Notes under the pieces: model-generated
What the model saw: the letters and a program-made list of their open reading frames with translations, nothing else
The model's database searches: none
Told to the model about the DNA's origin: nothing
In this document: piece after piece, positions 19,039-28,843 of the stretch
Layout of the letters: each line of letters opens with the position of its first letter
Position numbering within the stretch: the first letter of the stretch is position 1
Made by a program: the position numbers and the translations under genes
NCBI RefSeq assembly: GCF_037076355.1
Contig: NZ_AP026968.1
Location: 2,000,501-2,064,500, forward strand
Source: Streptococcus parapneumoniae
GTDB taxonomy: Bacteria; Bacillota; Bacilli; Lactobacillales; Streptococcaceae
Direction: 5' to 3'
DNA length: 64,000 bases

Positions 19039-21036
19039 TTACTCATTCACAATTTTTTCATCAACTTTAGGGTTTAGAGTTGTTCCCCAATGTGTAATTG
19101 TACGCTGTTGTACTAGTGGTAAGTCTGTGCGGTTGTAAACTGTACGCCATGGTTCCCATACAAGACCCGTCTTTTCTTGAACCTTGATGCGAAGATTACG
19201 GACATTTCCTTTAAATTGAATCTCTGTTTGGAAGCCTGAAGTTCTGTTTTTTCCGTTATCTTCCCATTGACGTGAACGGATTTCTGGATTTCCTTGTTCA
19301 TCATATGTAATTTCATCCCAATAGATGTAGTAACGCGCAACATAAGCACCCTTATGATGAAGTTTCAAGAAGCCATTTTTGTAAGAAGTAACCTTCGTTT
19401 CGATATAGTCTGTACTATTTTGTAAAGTTGCTTGGGCATTATCTTTTAGGAAGGCAGTCTTATATGAGATTGGCACAGCTGGACTTTGAGCGCTAAAGTT
19501 AGCTCCTTCTCTGATGAGTTCCTTCAAGTTTTCGACTGTTCCTGTGACAACTTTGGCGGCACCGCTAGCATTACCTCCTACAATTACCGCTGTTACAGAA
19601 GTATTCTTCAATAGACGGCTCCATTCAGAATTTGGAGCAATTGTTGCGCCTTTGATAACCGCATTGATAGCTGCTTTTAATTCAGTAGACTTACTTGTTG
19701 ACTCAAACTTAACATAGATTTGACGTCCGTAAGAAACGTTTGATACATATACAGGTGGAGTTTGTGAATCAACGCCTCTCTGTTTTAAATCTTCAGGTGT
19801 CACACTCTTGTCAAATACAGCCGCTGGATTGGTCGGTGCATCAAATGTCGCTGTATAGTAGATTTGTTTAAAGTTTACAACTTCAATTTGCTTTTCACCC
19901 TTTTGCACAGCCTCAAAGTCAATCTTGAGCGGTGCACCTGCTTTTTCAAAGTCTGCACCAAATTTTGCTTTCAATTGATTCATGCTATAGGCTGTAGTTG
20001 ATTCATACTGAACACGGGCAGGAACGGAATGGCTAGATGAGTAATTCTTTGTCCATCTTTCAACCAAGGTATTCATCGCAGACTGCATACCACTAGTTGT
20101 AGGATCTGCTTCAATTCGGCTGTCAGACTGAATCATACCAGGTAAATCGACGCTGACTGTCCCCTTTGCACGGGCAAGACTAATCAATTCTGGCTGATTT
20201 TCTAGCAGATTTTGGTTTGCCTTATACAAGCCACCTAGGAAGACATTTTGATTTCCATTGATGGAAACATCTGCTGTGCCTGTAGAGAGGGTTTTCTTGA
20301 TTTTTTCTACAACGACAAACTCTCCATTTTGTTCCTTAGCACTTGTGTTGTAGCGATTTTCTAATGTTTCTCCCTTGCGAGTTAAAATATCCAAAGGATT
20401 ATAAGTTAAGCCAAAAAGGTAGTCTTTCAATGCTGATGTTTGATCTACTACTGGTGCGGTTCTATCCTGTCCAACTTGAGTTGTTGCTGAACGGAATACT
20501 TCCACTTCTGCCAAGCTCAATGGAGTATTTTTAGTTTTCAACTCCACTTTTACATAACGAGCGTCTTTGGCGGTGAAGAAAACTTCAAGTTCTGCCTTCC
20601 CATTCAAACTATCAAAGTGTTGACGAGCAACTTCTTGTTTTGCTTCATTTAACAAAACAACATCAAAATTGGAAAGACGATTAGCTACATTCCCATCTCC
20701 ACGATTGTAAAGTTTAACTTTTCCAACATTCTCTGTTTTTCCAAGATCAACTTGCCACCAAGCATTGTCTTCAAAGTTTGTATGCGTTACAGAATGGTGC
20801 CCATAGTCACTATCAACATTACCATCCACTGCTCGTGTAGCAGCTCCTCCATAAGCAGTAGAACTTTGACTAGCTTGTTTTCCACGAGCGATGTTTTCTG
20901 TCTCAACTGGACGATTCCCTTGCTCTGTAGCCAAAGCTACTCCCTGAGCGTTCAATAAAAAGGCCGCAACAACAGCACTACACACACCGAGTCCACACTT
21001 TTTGACAAAGCGATGCAAACGTTTTTCTTGATTCAT
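19039..21036 (-). CDS. lly: Lectinolysin: cholesterol-dependent cytolysin with fucose-binding lectin domain
   Basis: A 665-residue secreted pore-forming toxin. Residues 1-37 are a signal peptide; about 45-182 are an F5/8C-type (F-type lectin) domain with His85, Arg112 and Arg120 in the arrangement H-x26-R-G-D-x5-R, the fucose-binding residues described for LLY/Sm-hPAF of S. mitis. The rest is a cholesterol-dependent cytolysin core. The undecapeptide at 621-631 reads EKTGLVWEPWR: the usual Cys is Lys and the Trp at position nine is Pro, as in intermedilysin-type toxins. Residues 570-588 fit Y-x-Y-x14-R-S, the motif of CD59-binding cytolysins. Start follows CGGAGGAATAAGG. Confidence 0.95.
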   Translation of the reverse strand: MNQEKRLHRFVKKCGLGVCSAVVAAFLLNAQGVALATEQGNRPVETENIARGKQASQSSTAYGGAATRAVDGNVDSDYGHHSVTHTNFEDNAWWQVDLGKTENVGKVKLYNRGDGNVANRLSNFDVVLLNEAKQEVARQHFDSLNGKAELEVFFTAKDARYVKVELKTKNTPLSLAEVEVFRSATTQVGQDRTAPVVDQTSALKDYLFGLTYNPLDILTRKGETLENRYNTSAKEQNGEFVVVEKIKKTLSTGTADVSINGNQNVFLGGLYKANQNLLENQPELISLARAKGTVSVDLPGMIQSDSRIEADPTTSGMQSAMNTLVERWTKNYSSSHSVPARVQYESTTAYSMNQLKAKFGADFEKAGAPLKIDFEAVQKGEKQIEVVNFKQIYYTATFDAPTNPAAVFDKSVTPEDLKQRGVDSQTPPVYVSNVSYGRQIYVKFESTSKSTELKAAINAVIKGATIAPNSEWSRLLKNTSVTAVIVGGNASGAAKVVTGTVENLKELIREGANFSAQSPAVPISYKTAFLKDNAQATLQNSTDYIETKVTSYKNGFLKLHHKGAYVARYYIYWDEITYDEQGNPEIRSRQWEDNGKNRTSGFQTEIQFKGNVRNLRIKVQEKTGLVWEPWRTVYNRTDLPLVQQRTITHWGTTLNPKVDEKIVNE

Positions 21037-21057
21037 TCCTTATTCCTCCGTTTTTAA

Positions 21058-21111
21058 ATGAATACGTTTTCCTATTTGTCTATAGTTTATCAAATTTCAA
21101 GTAAAAGTCAA
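21058..21111 (-). promoter_or_regulatory. lly promoter with downstream cre-like site
   Basis: TTGACT (21106-21111) and TAAACT (21084-21089) on the minus strand are 16 bases apart with TGA before the -10. ATGAATACGTTTTCC at 21058-21072 resembles a cre (two mismatches) and lies just after the expected start point, a repressing position for CcpA. Confidence 0.55.
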
Positions 21112-21143
21112 GCACAAATCAGCAAAAAAGTCAAGAAAATAAG

Positions 21144-21158
21144 AAGAAAACGTTTGCT
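21144..21158. promoter_or_regulatory. cre-like site in the lly-spuA intergenic region
   Basis: AAGAAAACGTTTGCT matches the cre consensus WTGNAANCGNWNNCW at all defined positions but one. It lies upstream of the lly -35. The remaining stretch 21160-21440 is AT-rich with no gene seen. Confidence 0.55.
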
Positions 21159-21440
21159 GAATTTTTCTGATATTTTCTTTAGATTTCCAGTAAATACTAT
21201 AGTTTGGAAACTAGATAAAACTTGAGAAGCGCTAGCTTTTTCTCTTCCTATTTATAGTTTCGCTAGATGAACTTTTTAAAGAAATATTAGAGAGCAATTT
21301 CTGAATAAAAATAGCTGGGAACACATCATCTTCCTAATAATACGGCTTGTCTTATGTGACATTTTTATCTCCATCATTTATACTGATATATAAAATAATA
21401 CGGAAAACTTCTCAAAAGTAAGAATTTCTTTTACAAACCA

Positions 21441-21479
21441 AAGAAAACGCTTGCATATTGTTTTACTACATGCTATACT
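21441..21479 (+). promoter_or_regulatory. spuA promoter overlapped by a cre
   Basis: TTGCAT (21451-21456) and TATACT (21474-21479) are 17 bases apart with TGC before the -10. AAGAAAACGCTTGCA (21441-21455) matches the cre consensus at all defined positions but one and overlaps the -35, so CcpA should shut spuA down when glucose is plentiful. Confidence 0.8.
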
Positions 21480-21510
21480 GATATAGAAATTTATTGATTG
21501 GAGAATCATT

Positions 21511-24500
21511 ATGAGAAAAACACCAGCTCAAACTGAGAAAAAAATGGTCTACAGCATCCGTTCCCTCAAGAATGGAACTGGTTCTGTCCTTATCGGCGCA
21601 AGCCTTGTCCTACTTGCTATGGCTACGCCAACTATCTCAGCCGACGAAAGTACAACAACCACTAACGAACCCAGCAACGGAAATACAACCATCCTTGCCC
21701 AACCTCTTACTGATACAGCAGCTGGCTCTGGTAAGAAGGAAAGTGATATTTCTTCACTCGAAAATGCAAACGCTTCCCTAGAGAAAGCAGAAGAAAAACC
21801 TGCAACAGATCCAACAACTCCTGTTGCAAGCCCAGCCGATTCAGCACCACAAACTGGACAAGATCGTTCAAATGAGCCAACTACTTCTACTAGTCCAGTA
21901 ACGACTGAAACTAAGGTAGAAGAGCCAATCGAAGACAACTACTTCCGTATCCATGTCAAAAAACTTCCTGAAGAAAACAAGGATGCTCAAGGACTCTGGA
22001 CTTGGGATGATGTTGAAAAACCTTCTGAAAACTGGCCTAACGGAGCCTTGTCCTTCAAGGATGCTAAAAAAGACGACTACGGCTACTACCTAGATGTCAA
22101 ATTAAAGGGAGAACAAGCTAAGAAAATTAGCTTCCTCATCAACAATACAGCTGGGAAAAATCTAACCGGCGATAAATCTGTAGAAAAACTGGCACCAAAG
22201 ATGAATGAGGCTTGGTTGGACCAAGATTACAAGGTTTTCTCTTACGAACCACAACCTGCAGGAACTGTTCGCGTCAACTACTACCGCACAGATGGCAACT
22301 ATGACAAGAAATCTCTCTGGTACTGGGGAGATGTGAAAAATCCAAGTAGCGCTCAATGGCCTGACGGAACAGACTTTACGGCTACAGGTAAATACGGTCG
22401 CTATATCGACATTCCTCTTAATGAAGCTGCGAGAGAATTTGGATTTTTGCTATTAGATGAGAGCAAACAAGGAGACGACGTGAAAATCCGTAAAGAAGAT
22501 TATAAGTTTACAGATTTGAAAAATCATAGCCAAATTTTCCTAAAAGACGATGACGAATCGATTTACACAAATCCATACTATGTCCATGATATCCGTATGA
22601 CAGGAGCCCAACACGTAGGCACTTCTAGCATTGAAAGTAGTTTTTCAACACTTGTTGGTGCTAAAAAAGAGGATATCCTCAAACACTCCAACATCACTAA
22701 TCACCTGGGAGACAAAGTAGCTATTACTGATGTTACAATCGATGAAGCTGGTAAGAAAGTGACCTACAGCGGAGATTTCTCTGACACAAAACATCCTTAT
22801 ACCGTTAGCTACAACTCTGACCAATTCACTACCAAAACAAGCTGGCGTCTGAAAGATGAGACTTACAGCTATGATGGTAAACTTGGAGCTGATCTTAAAG
22901 AAGAAGGAAAACAAGTTGATTTGACCCTTTGGTCACCAAGTGCTGATAAGGTTTCTGTCGTTGTCTACGACAAGAATGACCCTGACAAAGTAGTTGGAAC
23001 TGTCGCTCTTGAAAAAGGGGAAAGAGGAACTTGGAAACAAACTCTAGACAGCACAAACAAACTCGGAATCACAGATTTCACTGGATACTACTATCAATAC
23101 CAAATCGAGCGTCAGGGGAAAACTGTTCTTGCACTCGATCCTTACGCTAAATCTCTTGCTGCTTGGAACAGCGATCTTGCAAAAACAGACGCTTCCCATA
23201 AAGTGGCTAAAGCCTCCTTTGTAGATCCAGCTAAACTAGGACCTCAAGACTTGACTTATGGTAAGATTCACAACTTCAAGACTCGTGAAGATGCCGTTAT
23301 CTACGAAGCTCATGTGCGTGACTTCACTTCAGATCCTGCCATTGCAAAAGACTTGACCAAACCATTTGGTACCTTTGAAGCCTTCATCGAAAAACTAGAC
23401 TATCTCAAGGACTTGGGTGTAACCCATATCCAGCTCCTTCCAGTCTTGTCTTACTACTTTGTCAATGAATTGAAAAACCATGAACGCTTGTCTGACTACG
23501 CTTCAAGCAACAGCAACTACAACTGGGGATATGACCCTCAAAACTACTTCTCCTTGACTGGTATGTATTCAAGCGATCCTAAAAATCCAGAAAAACGAAT
23601 CGCAGAGTTTAAAAACCTCATCAATGAGATCCACAAACGTGGCATGGGAGCTATCCTGGACGTAGTTTACAACCATACAGCCAAAGTCGATATCTTTGAA
23701 GACCTAGAGCCAAACTACTATCACTTTATGGATGCTGATGGGACACCTCGAACTAGCTTTGGTGGTGGACGTTTGGGAACAACCCATCATATGACCAAAC
23801 GACTCCTAGTTGACTCTATCAAATATCTAGTTGATACCTACAAAGTTGATGGATTCCGCTTTGATATGATGGGAGACCATGATGCAGCTTCTATCGAAGA
23901 AGCATACAAGGCTGCACGCGCCCTCAATCCAAACCTCATCATGCTAGGTGAAGGTTGGAGAACCTATGCTGGTGATGAAAACATGCCTACTAAAGCTGCT
24001 GACCAAGATTGGATGAAACATACCGATACTGTCGCTGTCTTTTCAGATGACATCCGTAACAACCTCAAATCTGGTTATCCAAACGAAGGTCAACCTGCCT
24101 TTATCACAGGTGGCAAGCGTGATATCAACACTGTCTTTAAAAATCTGATTGCTCAACCAACCAACTTTGAAGCAGACAGTCCTGGAGATGTCATCCAATA
24201 CATCGCAGCCCACGATAACTTGACCCTCTTTGACATCATCGCTCAGTCTATTAAAAAAGACCCAAGCAAGGCCGAGAACTATGCTGAAATCCACCGTCGT
24301 TTGCGACTTGGAAATCTCATGGTCTTGACTGCTCAAGGAACTCCGTTTATCCACTCTGGTCAGGAATACGGACGTACCAAACAATTCCGTGATCCAGCCT
24401 ACAAGACTCCAGTAGCAGAGGACAAACAACCAAACAAATCTCACTTGTTGCGTGATAAGGATGGCAATCCGTTTGACTACCCTTACTTCATCCATGACTC

Positions 24501-25635
24501 TTACGATTCGAGTGATGCTATTAACAAGTTTGACTGGACTAAGGCTACAGATGGAAAAGCATATCCTGAAAATGTCAAGAGCCGTGACTATATGAAAGGG
24601 TTGATTGCCCTTCGTCAATCTACAGATGCCTTCCGACTTAAGAGTCTCCAAGATATCAAAGACCGTGTCCACCTCATCACTGTCCCAGGTCAAAATGGTG
24701 TAGAAAAAGAGGATGTAGTGATTGGCTACCAAATCACTGCTCCAAATGGAGACATCTATGCAGTCTTTGTCAACGCTGACGAAAAAGCTCGCGAATTTAA
24801 TTTGGGAACTGCCTTTGCACATCTAAGAAATGCTGAAGTTTTAGCAGATGAAAACCAAGCAGGGCCAGTCGGAATTGCCAACCCTCAAGGACTTAAATGG
24901 ACTGAAAAAGGCTTGAAATTGAATGCCCTTACAGCTACTGTTCTTCGAGTCTCTCAAAATGGAACTAGCCATGGGTCAACCGCAGAAGAGAAACCAGACT
25001 CAACCCCTTCCAAGCCTGAACATCAAAATGAAGCTTCTCACCCTGCACATCAAGATCCAGCTCCACAAGCTAAACCTGATTCTACTAAACCATCTGCAAC
25101 AGTAGCTGATGCAGAAAATAAACCTAGCCAAGCTACAACTGGTTCACAAGCTGAGAAGCCACATAAGGACAGTAATACTCAATCACTTCCAGCTACTTCT
25201 ACACAAGCTATTGTAACTTCCTACACCCCAGCTTATACAAATAAGAAATCGGAAACTCCAAATCAGACAACTAAAGCTAGTTGGAAACAAGAAAATGGCA
25301 TCTGGTATTTCCATAAAGCAGACGGTTCTCTAGCTACTGGTTGGATAAAAGATGGAGATACTTGGTATTATCTAAAAGATGATGGCTCTATGGTTACTGG
25401 CTGGGTGAAAGATGGTAATGTTTGGTACTTCCTAAATAGTAACGGTTCTATGTCAACCGGTTGGGTTAAGGATGGAGATACTTGGTACTATCTTGAGCCA
25501 TCAGGAGCTATGAAAGAAAATCAATGGTTTGAAGTTTCTGGCAAATGGTACTATGTTGATTCATCAGGTAAACTTGCAGTTAATACAAGAGTTGAAGGCT
25601 ATTTGGTCAATGAAAACGGTGAATGGATTAGCTAA
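21511..25635 (+). CDS. spuA: Surface pullulanase with choline-binding C-terminus
   Basis: A 1374-residue exported alpha-glucan debranching enzyme. Order: YSIRK-type signal peptide (YSIRSLKNGTGS near residue 14), Thr/Pro-rich linker, two CBM41 glycan-binding modules (about 145-250 and 250-350), N-terminal domain with CBM48, then a GH13 catalytic domain with the pullulanase motif YNWGYDP, nucleophile Asp785 (FRFDMMG), acid Glu814 (LGEGW) and Asp902 (AHDN). It cleaves alpha-1,6 bonds in glycogen or pullulan. Unlike the pneumococcal protein, it does not end in LPxTG plus membrane anchor: LPATS (1226-1230) is followed by five choline-binding repeats (about 1256-1374, WYYLKDDGSMVTGWVKDG type). It should be held by teichoic-acid choline. 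Confidence 0.95.
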   Translation: MRKTPAQTEKKMVYSIRSLKNGTGSVLIGASLVLLAMATPTISADESTTTTNEPSNGNTTILAQPLTDTAAGSGKKESDISSLENANASLEKAEEKPATDPTTPVASPADSAPQTGQDRSNEPTTSTSPVTTETKVEEPIEDNYFRIHVKKLPEENKDAQGLWTWDDVEKPSENWPNGALSFKDAKKDDYGYYLDVKLKGEQAKKISFLINNTAGKNLTGDKSVEKLAPKMNEAWLDQDYKVFSYEPQPAGTVRVNYYRTDGNYDKKSLWYWGDVKNPSSAQWPDGTDFTATGKYGRYIDIPLNEAAREFGFLLLDESKQGDDVKIRKEDYKFTDLKNHSQIFLKDDDESIYTNPYYVHDIRMTGAQHVGTSSIESSFSTLVGAKKEDILKHSNITNHLGDKVAITDVTIDEAGKKVTYSGDFSDTKHPYTVSYNSDQFTTKTSWRLKDETYSYDGKLGADLKEEGKQVDLTLWSPSADKVSVVVYDKNDPDKVVGTVALEKGERGTWKQTLDSTNKLGITDFTGYYYQYQIERQGKTVLALDPYAKSLAAWNSDLAKTDASHKVAKASFVDPAKLGPQDLTYGKIHNFKTREDAVIYEAHVRDFTSDPAIAKDLTKPFGTFEAFIEKLDYLKDLGVTHIQLLPVLSYYFVNELKNHERLSDYASSNSNYNWGYDPQNYFSLTGMYSSDPKNPEKRIAEFKNLINEIHKRGMGAILDVVYNHTAKVDIFEDLEPNYYHFMDADGTPRTSFGGGRLGTTHHMTKRLLVDSIKYLVDTYKVDGFRFDMMGDHDAASIEEAYKAARALNPNLIMLGEGWRTYAGDENMPTKAADQDWMKHTDTVAVFSDDIRNNLKSGYPNEGQPAFITGGKRDINTVFKNLIAQPTNFEADSPGDVIQYIAAHDNLTLFDIIAQSIKKDPSKAENYAEIHRRLRLGNLMVLTAQGTPFIHSGQEYGRTKQFRDPAYKTPVAEDKQPNKSHLLRDKDGNPFDYPYFIHDSYDSSDAINKFDWTKATDGKAYPENVKSRDYMKGLIALRQSTDAFRLKSLQDIKDRVHLITVPGQNGVEKEDVVIGYQITAPNGDIYAVFVNADEKAREFNLGTAFAHLRNAEVLADENQAGPVGIANPQGLKWTEKGLKLNALTATVLRVSQNGTSHGSTAEEKPDSTPSKPEHQNEASHPAHQDPAPQAKPDSTKPSATVADAENKPSQATTGSQAEKPHKDSNTQSLPATSTQAIVTSYTPAYTNKKSETPNQTTKASWKQENGIWYFHKADGSLATGWIKDGDTWYYLKDDGSMVTGWVKDGNVWYFLNSNGSMSTGWVKDGDTWYYLEPSGAMKENQWFEVSGKWYYVDSSGKLAVNTRVEGYLVNENGEWIS

Positions 25636-25674
25636 AACTGCTACTGTATAACCTTTGCATAGCTAGATATAACT

Positions 25675-25767
25675 AAGCTCAACGATCACAAACTCCTGTT
25701 GGCAGGAATCAGCCTCCTTGCCCTTCTAGGTCTCGGGTTCTTGCTAAAAAATAAAAAAGAGAACTAA
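25675..25767 (+). pseudogene. Relic of the sortase-anchor C-terminus of spuA
   Basis: After the spuA stop (25633-25635) and a further in-frame TAG, the same reading frame encodes KLNDHKLLLAGISLLALLGL followed by GFLLKNKKEN and a stop. This is the hydrophobic span plus positive tail of an LPxTG sorting signal. It has no start codon or ribosome binding site and would not be translated. It shows the ancestor of this gene was sortase-anchored. Confidence 0.9.
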
Positions 25768-25786
25768 ACTAGCCCTCCTATAGAAA

Positions 25787-25821
25787 AATCCCCCAAGCAT
25801 TAAGTCTAGGGGGATTGATTT
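25787..25821 (+). terminator. Terminator between spuA and the oxidoreductase
   Basis: AATCCCCC and GGGGGATT form an 8-base-pair stem, followed by GATTTTT on the plus strand and preceded by A residues, so it may serve both convergent genes. Confidence 0.75.
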
Positions 25822-25866
25822 TTGTACAATATTTGTGGTTATAATACATTTGATTAGTATTTTTTA

Positions 25867-26916
25867 TTAAGCCTCTTTCATGGCAAAATAAGCCCTGACT
25901 TTGGATACTACTTGTGTTCCGAAGAGTTCAATAGCTCTTAGAACTTGTTCATGAGGCATAGAACCAAGCGGTAGATGGAGCATGAAGCGGTCCAATCCTA
26001 AATCCTCAATCATACGAATCAATTTTTCTGCCACCTGATCTGGATTTCCCACAAACATGGCGCCATTTGGTCCAACTTGCTCTAAATATTGTTCATAACG
26101 CAATTCCTGCCAGTGCGGGCGATCTTTGGAAATAGCATCCACTACTTGCTTGGTCGGATGGAAATAATCTTTCACAGCCTGCTCGCCATCTTCAGCAATC
26201 CACCCCCAAGAATGAGCCCCAACCTTTAACTCATTACTGGCATGACCCGCTTCGCTACCAATCTCACGATAAGCCTGAATCAACTTTTTAAAATAACGCG
26301 GATTCCCACCAATAATGGCATAGACAATCGGTAGACCTGCCTGAGCAATCTTCACTGTTGATTCGACATGGCCACCTGTCGCTATCCACAAGGGTAATTT
26401 GTCCTGAACTGGACGAGGATAAACTTCCTTGCCAGAGATTGTTTGGGTCAATCGCCCTTGCCAGTCTATCCTGGTCTTCTCATTGACTAACTGGAGCAAG
26501 TCTAATTTCTCATCAAAAAGGGCTTCGTAGTCTTTCAAATCATATCCAAACAAGGGAAAAGATTCCGTGAAAGAACCCCTTCCAGCCATAATCTCTGCAC
26601 GTCCATTTGACAAAGCATCGATAGTGGCATACTGTTGGAACAAACGAATCGGATCCATGCTCGAGAGAATGCTGACTGCACTGGTCAAACGGATTTTCTT
26701 GGTATTGACTGCCCCAGCTGCCAGGACAATCTCTGGCGCAGATACCGCAAAATCCGCTCGATGGTGCTCACCAATCCCATATACATCCAAACCAACCTTG
26801 TCAGCCAGTTCAATTTCTGCCACCAACTGGCGAATACGTTCGGCATGACTGTAAGTTTGTCTAGTCCCTTCAAGCTCCGTTGTTTCCCCAAATGTTGAAA
26901 TTCCCAATTCTACCAT
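25867..26916 (-). CDS. LLM-class (luciferase-like) flavin-dependent oxidoreductase
   Basis: A 349-residue cytoplasmic TIM-barrel protein of the bacterial luciferase-like monooxygenase family. Typical segments are IELADKVGLDVYGIGEHHRADFAVSAPE split over residues 36-63, SNGRAEIMAGRGSF (about 103-116) and the C-terminal GNPDQVAEKL. Such proteins use FMN and FADH2/FMNH2 supplied by a partner reductase, but the substrate is unknown. A single gene with no operon partner. It is found at the same place beside glmS in pneumococci. Confidence 0.9.
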   Translation of the reverse strand: MVELGISTFGETTELEGTRQTYSHAERIRQLVAEIELADKVGLDVYGIGEHHRADFAVSAPEIVLAAGAVNTKKIRLTSAVSILSSMDPIRLFQQYATIDALSNGRAEIMAGRGSFTESFPLFGYDLKDYEALFDEKLDLLQLVNEKTRIDWQGRLTQTISGKEVYPRPVQDKLPLWIATGGHVESTVKIAQAGLPIVYAIIGGNPRYFKKLIQAYREIGSEAGHASNELKVGAHSWGWIAEDGEQAVKDYFHPTKQVVDAISKDRPHWQELRYEQYLEQVGPNGAMFVGNPDQVAEKLIRMIEDLGLDRFMLHLPLGSMPHEQVLRAIELFGTQVVSKVRAYFAMKEA

Positions 26917-27034
26917 TGTAATTCCCCTTGTCTATCTCTGTCCTTCAATTTGAAAAATTATTCTAACACGAATCTTGAGTACAAGCAACCCATTTGCTCA
27001 CAAGAAAAAGCCTAGATAACTAGACTTTTTTAGC

Positions 27035-28843
27035 TTATTCTACCGTTACTGACTTGGCAAGGTTACGTGGTTTGTCCACATCGAGGCCACGGTGGAGTGT
27101 TGCAAAGTAAGCGACTAATTGCGTTGGCACAACCATTGAGATTGGTGAGAGGTATGGGTGTACAGTCGTAAGAACGATATCGTCTGTATCTTTGGCAACA
27201 TTTTCTTCTGCGATAGTGAGAACCTTGGCACCACGAGCTGCCACCTCTTGGATATTTCCACGAGTATGGTTGGCAAGGACTGGATCTGACAAGAGTGCCA
27301 AGACAGGTGTTCCTTCTTCAATCAAGGCAATGGTTCCGTGCTTGAGTTCTCCTGCCGCAAAGCCTTCACACTGGATGTAAGAAATCTCTTTGAGTTTAAG
27401 GCTTGCTTCCATAGCTACGTAGTAATCTTGACCACGCCCAATATAAAAGGCATTGCGAGTTGTTTCAAGAAGATCACGAACCTTGGCTTCAATGTTTTCT
27501 TTCTCTGAAAGAGTTGATTCGATAGACTGAGCTACGATTGACAACTCATGAACCAAGTCAAAGTCTTGCGCTTTAGCATTGCCGTTCGCTTCTCCAACTG
27601 CTTTTGCAAGGAAGGCAAGGGCTGCAATTTGTGCTGTATAAGCCTTGGTTGATGCCACGGCAATTTCAGGACCTGCATGAAGGAGCATGGTATGGTTGGC
27701 TTCACGAGAAAGAGTTGAACCTGGTACGTTTGTCACTGTCAAGCTTGGGATTCCCATTTCATTAGCCTTAACCAAAACCTGACGGCTATCCGCTGTTTCA
27801 CCAGACTGGCTGATAAAGATGAAAAGTGGTTTCTTGCTGAGAAGTGGCATACCGTAGCCCCACTCAGATGAGATTCCAAGTTCAACTGGTGTATCTGTCA
27901 ATTCTTCCAACATTTTCTTAGAAGCAAATCCTGCATGGTAAGATGTTCCAGCTGCAAGGATGTAGATGCGATCTGCGTCTTGAACAGCCTTGATGATAGC
28001 TGGGTCTACGACAACTTGACCAGCCTCATCTGTGTAGGCTTGGATGAGTTTACGCATAACCGTTGGTTGCTCATCAATTTCCTTGAGCATGTAGTAAGGA
28101 TAAGTTCCCTTACCGATATCAGACAAGTCAAGTTCAGCAGTGTAACTAGCACGCTCACGACTGTTGCCATCATAGTCTTGAACTTCCACGCTATCAGCCT
28201 TGACGATTACCAGCTCTTGGTCATGAATTTCCATATATTGGTTGGTTTCACGAATCATAGCCATGGCGTCTGAACAAACCATGTTGTAGCCTTCCCCAAG
28301 ACCAATCAAAAGTGGTGATTTATTTTTAGCCACGTAGATGACTTCAGGATCTTGTGAGTCAACCAAGGCAAAAGCATAAGAACCACGGATAATGTGAAGA
28401 GCTTTTTTGAAGGCTTCAAGAACTGACAAGCCATCTTCTTCCGCAAATTTTCCAATCAAGTGAACGGCTATTTCCGTATCTGTTTGCCCTTTGAAGTGGT
28501 GACCTGCAAGGTATTCTTCCTTGATTTCAAGGTAGTTCTCAATCACTCCATTGTGAACCAAGACAAAACGTTCTGTCTCAGAGCGATGTGGGTGAGCATT
28601 GTCTTCAGTTGGTTTTCCATGAGTAGCCCAACGAGTATGTCCAATACCAGTTGTTCCCTCAACACCAGCTGTCTTGGCAGACAATTCTGCTATACGACCA
28701 ACAGCCTTGACTAGATGGTTCTCAGCACCACCTAGGACAAAAATCCCCGCAGAATCATAGCCACGGTATTCGAGCTTTTCAAGCCCTTGAATCAAAATAT
28801 CAGTTGCATTTGTGTTTCCAACAACACCAACAATTCCACACAT
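27035..28843 (-). CDS. glmS: Glutamine-fructose-6-phosphate aminotransferase
   Basis: A 602-residue enzyme making glucosamine-6-phosphate from fructose-6-phosphate and glutamine, the first step to UDP-GlcNAc for peptidoglycan. The N-terminal Ntn glutaminase domain starts MCGIVG with the nucleophile Cys2 (so the start is fixed), with [10 protein letters not shown] and [10 protein letters not shown]; two SIS sugar-isomerase domains follow ([28 protein letters not shown]) and the end is KSVTVE. The leader has no glmS ribozyme; instead there are operator-like repeats and an unusually distant Shine-Dalgarno sequence. Confidence 0.98.
   Translation of the reverse strand: MCGIVGVVGNTNATDILIQGLEKLEYRGYDSAGIFVLGGAENHLVKAVGRIAELSAKTAGVEGTTGIGHTRWATHGKPTEDNAHPHRSETERFVLVHNGVIENYLEIKEEYLAGHHFKGQTDTEIAVHLIGKFAEEDGLSVLEAFKKALHIIRGSYAFALVDSQDPEVIYVAKNKSPLLIGLGEGYNMVCSDAMAMIRETNQYMEIHDQELVIVKADSVEVQDYDGNSRERASYTAELDLSDIGKGTYPYYMLKEIDEQPTVMRKLIQAYTDEAGQVVVDPAIIKAVQDADRIYILAAGTSYHAGFASKKMLEELTDTPVELGISSEWGYGMPLLSKKPLFIFISQSGETADSRQVLVKANEMGIPSLTVTNVPGSTLSREANHTMLLHAGPEIAVASTKAYTAQIAALAFLAKAVGEANGNAKAQDFDLVHELSIVAQSIESTLSEKENIEAKVRDLLETTRNAFYIGRGQDYYVAMEASLKLKEISYIQCEGFAAGELKHGTIALIEEGTPVLALLSDPVLANHTRGNIQEVAARGAKVLTIAEENVAKDTDDIVLTTVHPYLSPISMVVPTQLVAYFATLHRGLDVDKPRNLAKSVTVE

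Noticed and set aside
24043..24822. A 259-codon ORF antisense to spuA
   Set aside because: Complementary-strand shadow of a highly conserved GH13 domain; its composition reflects the sense codons, and no promoter or ribosome binding site was seen.
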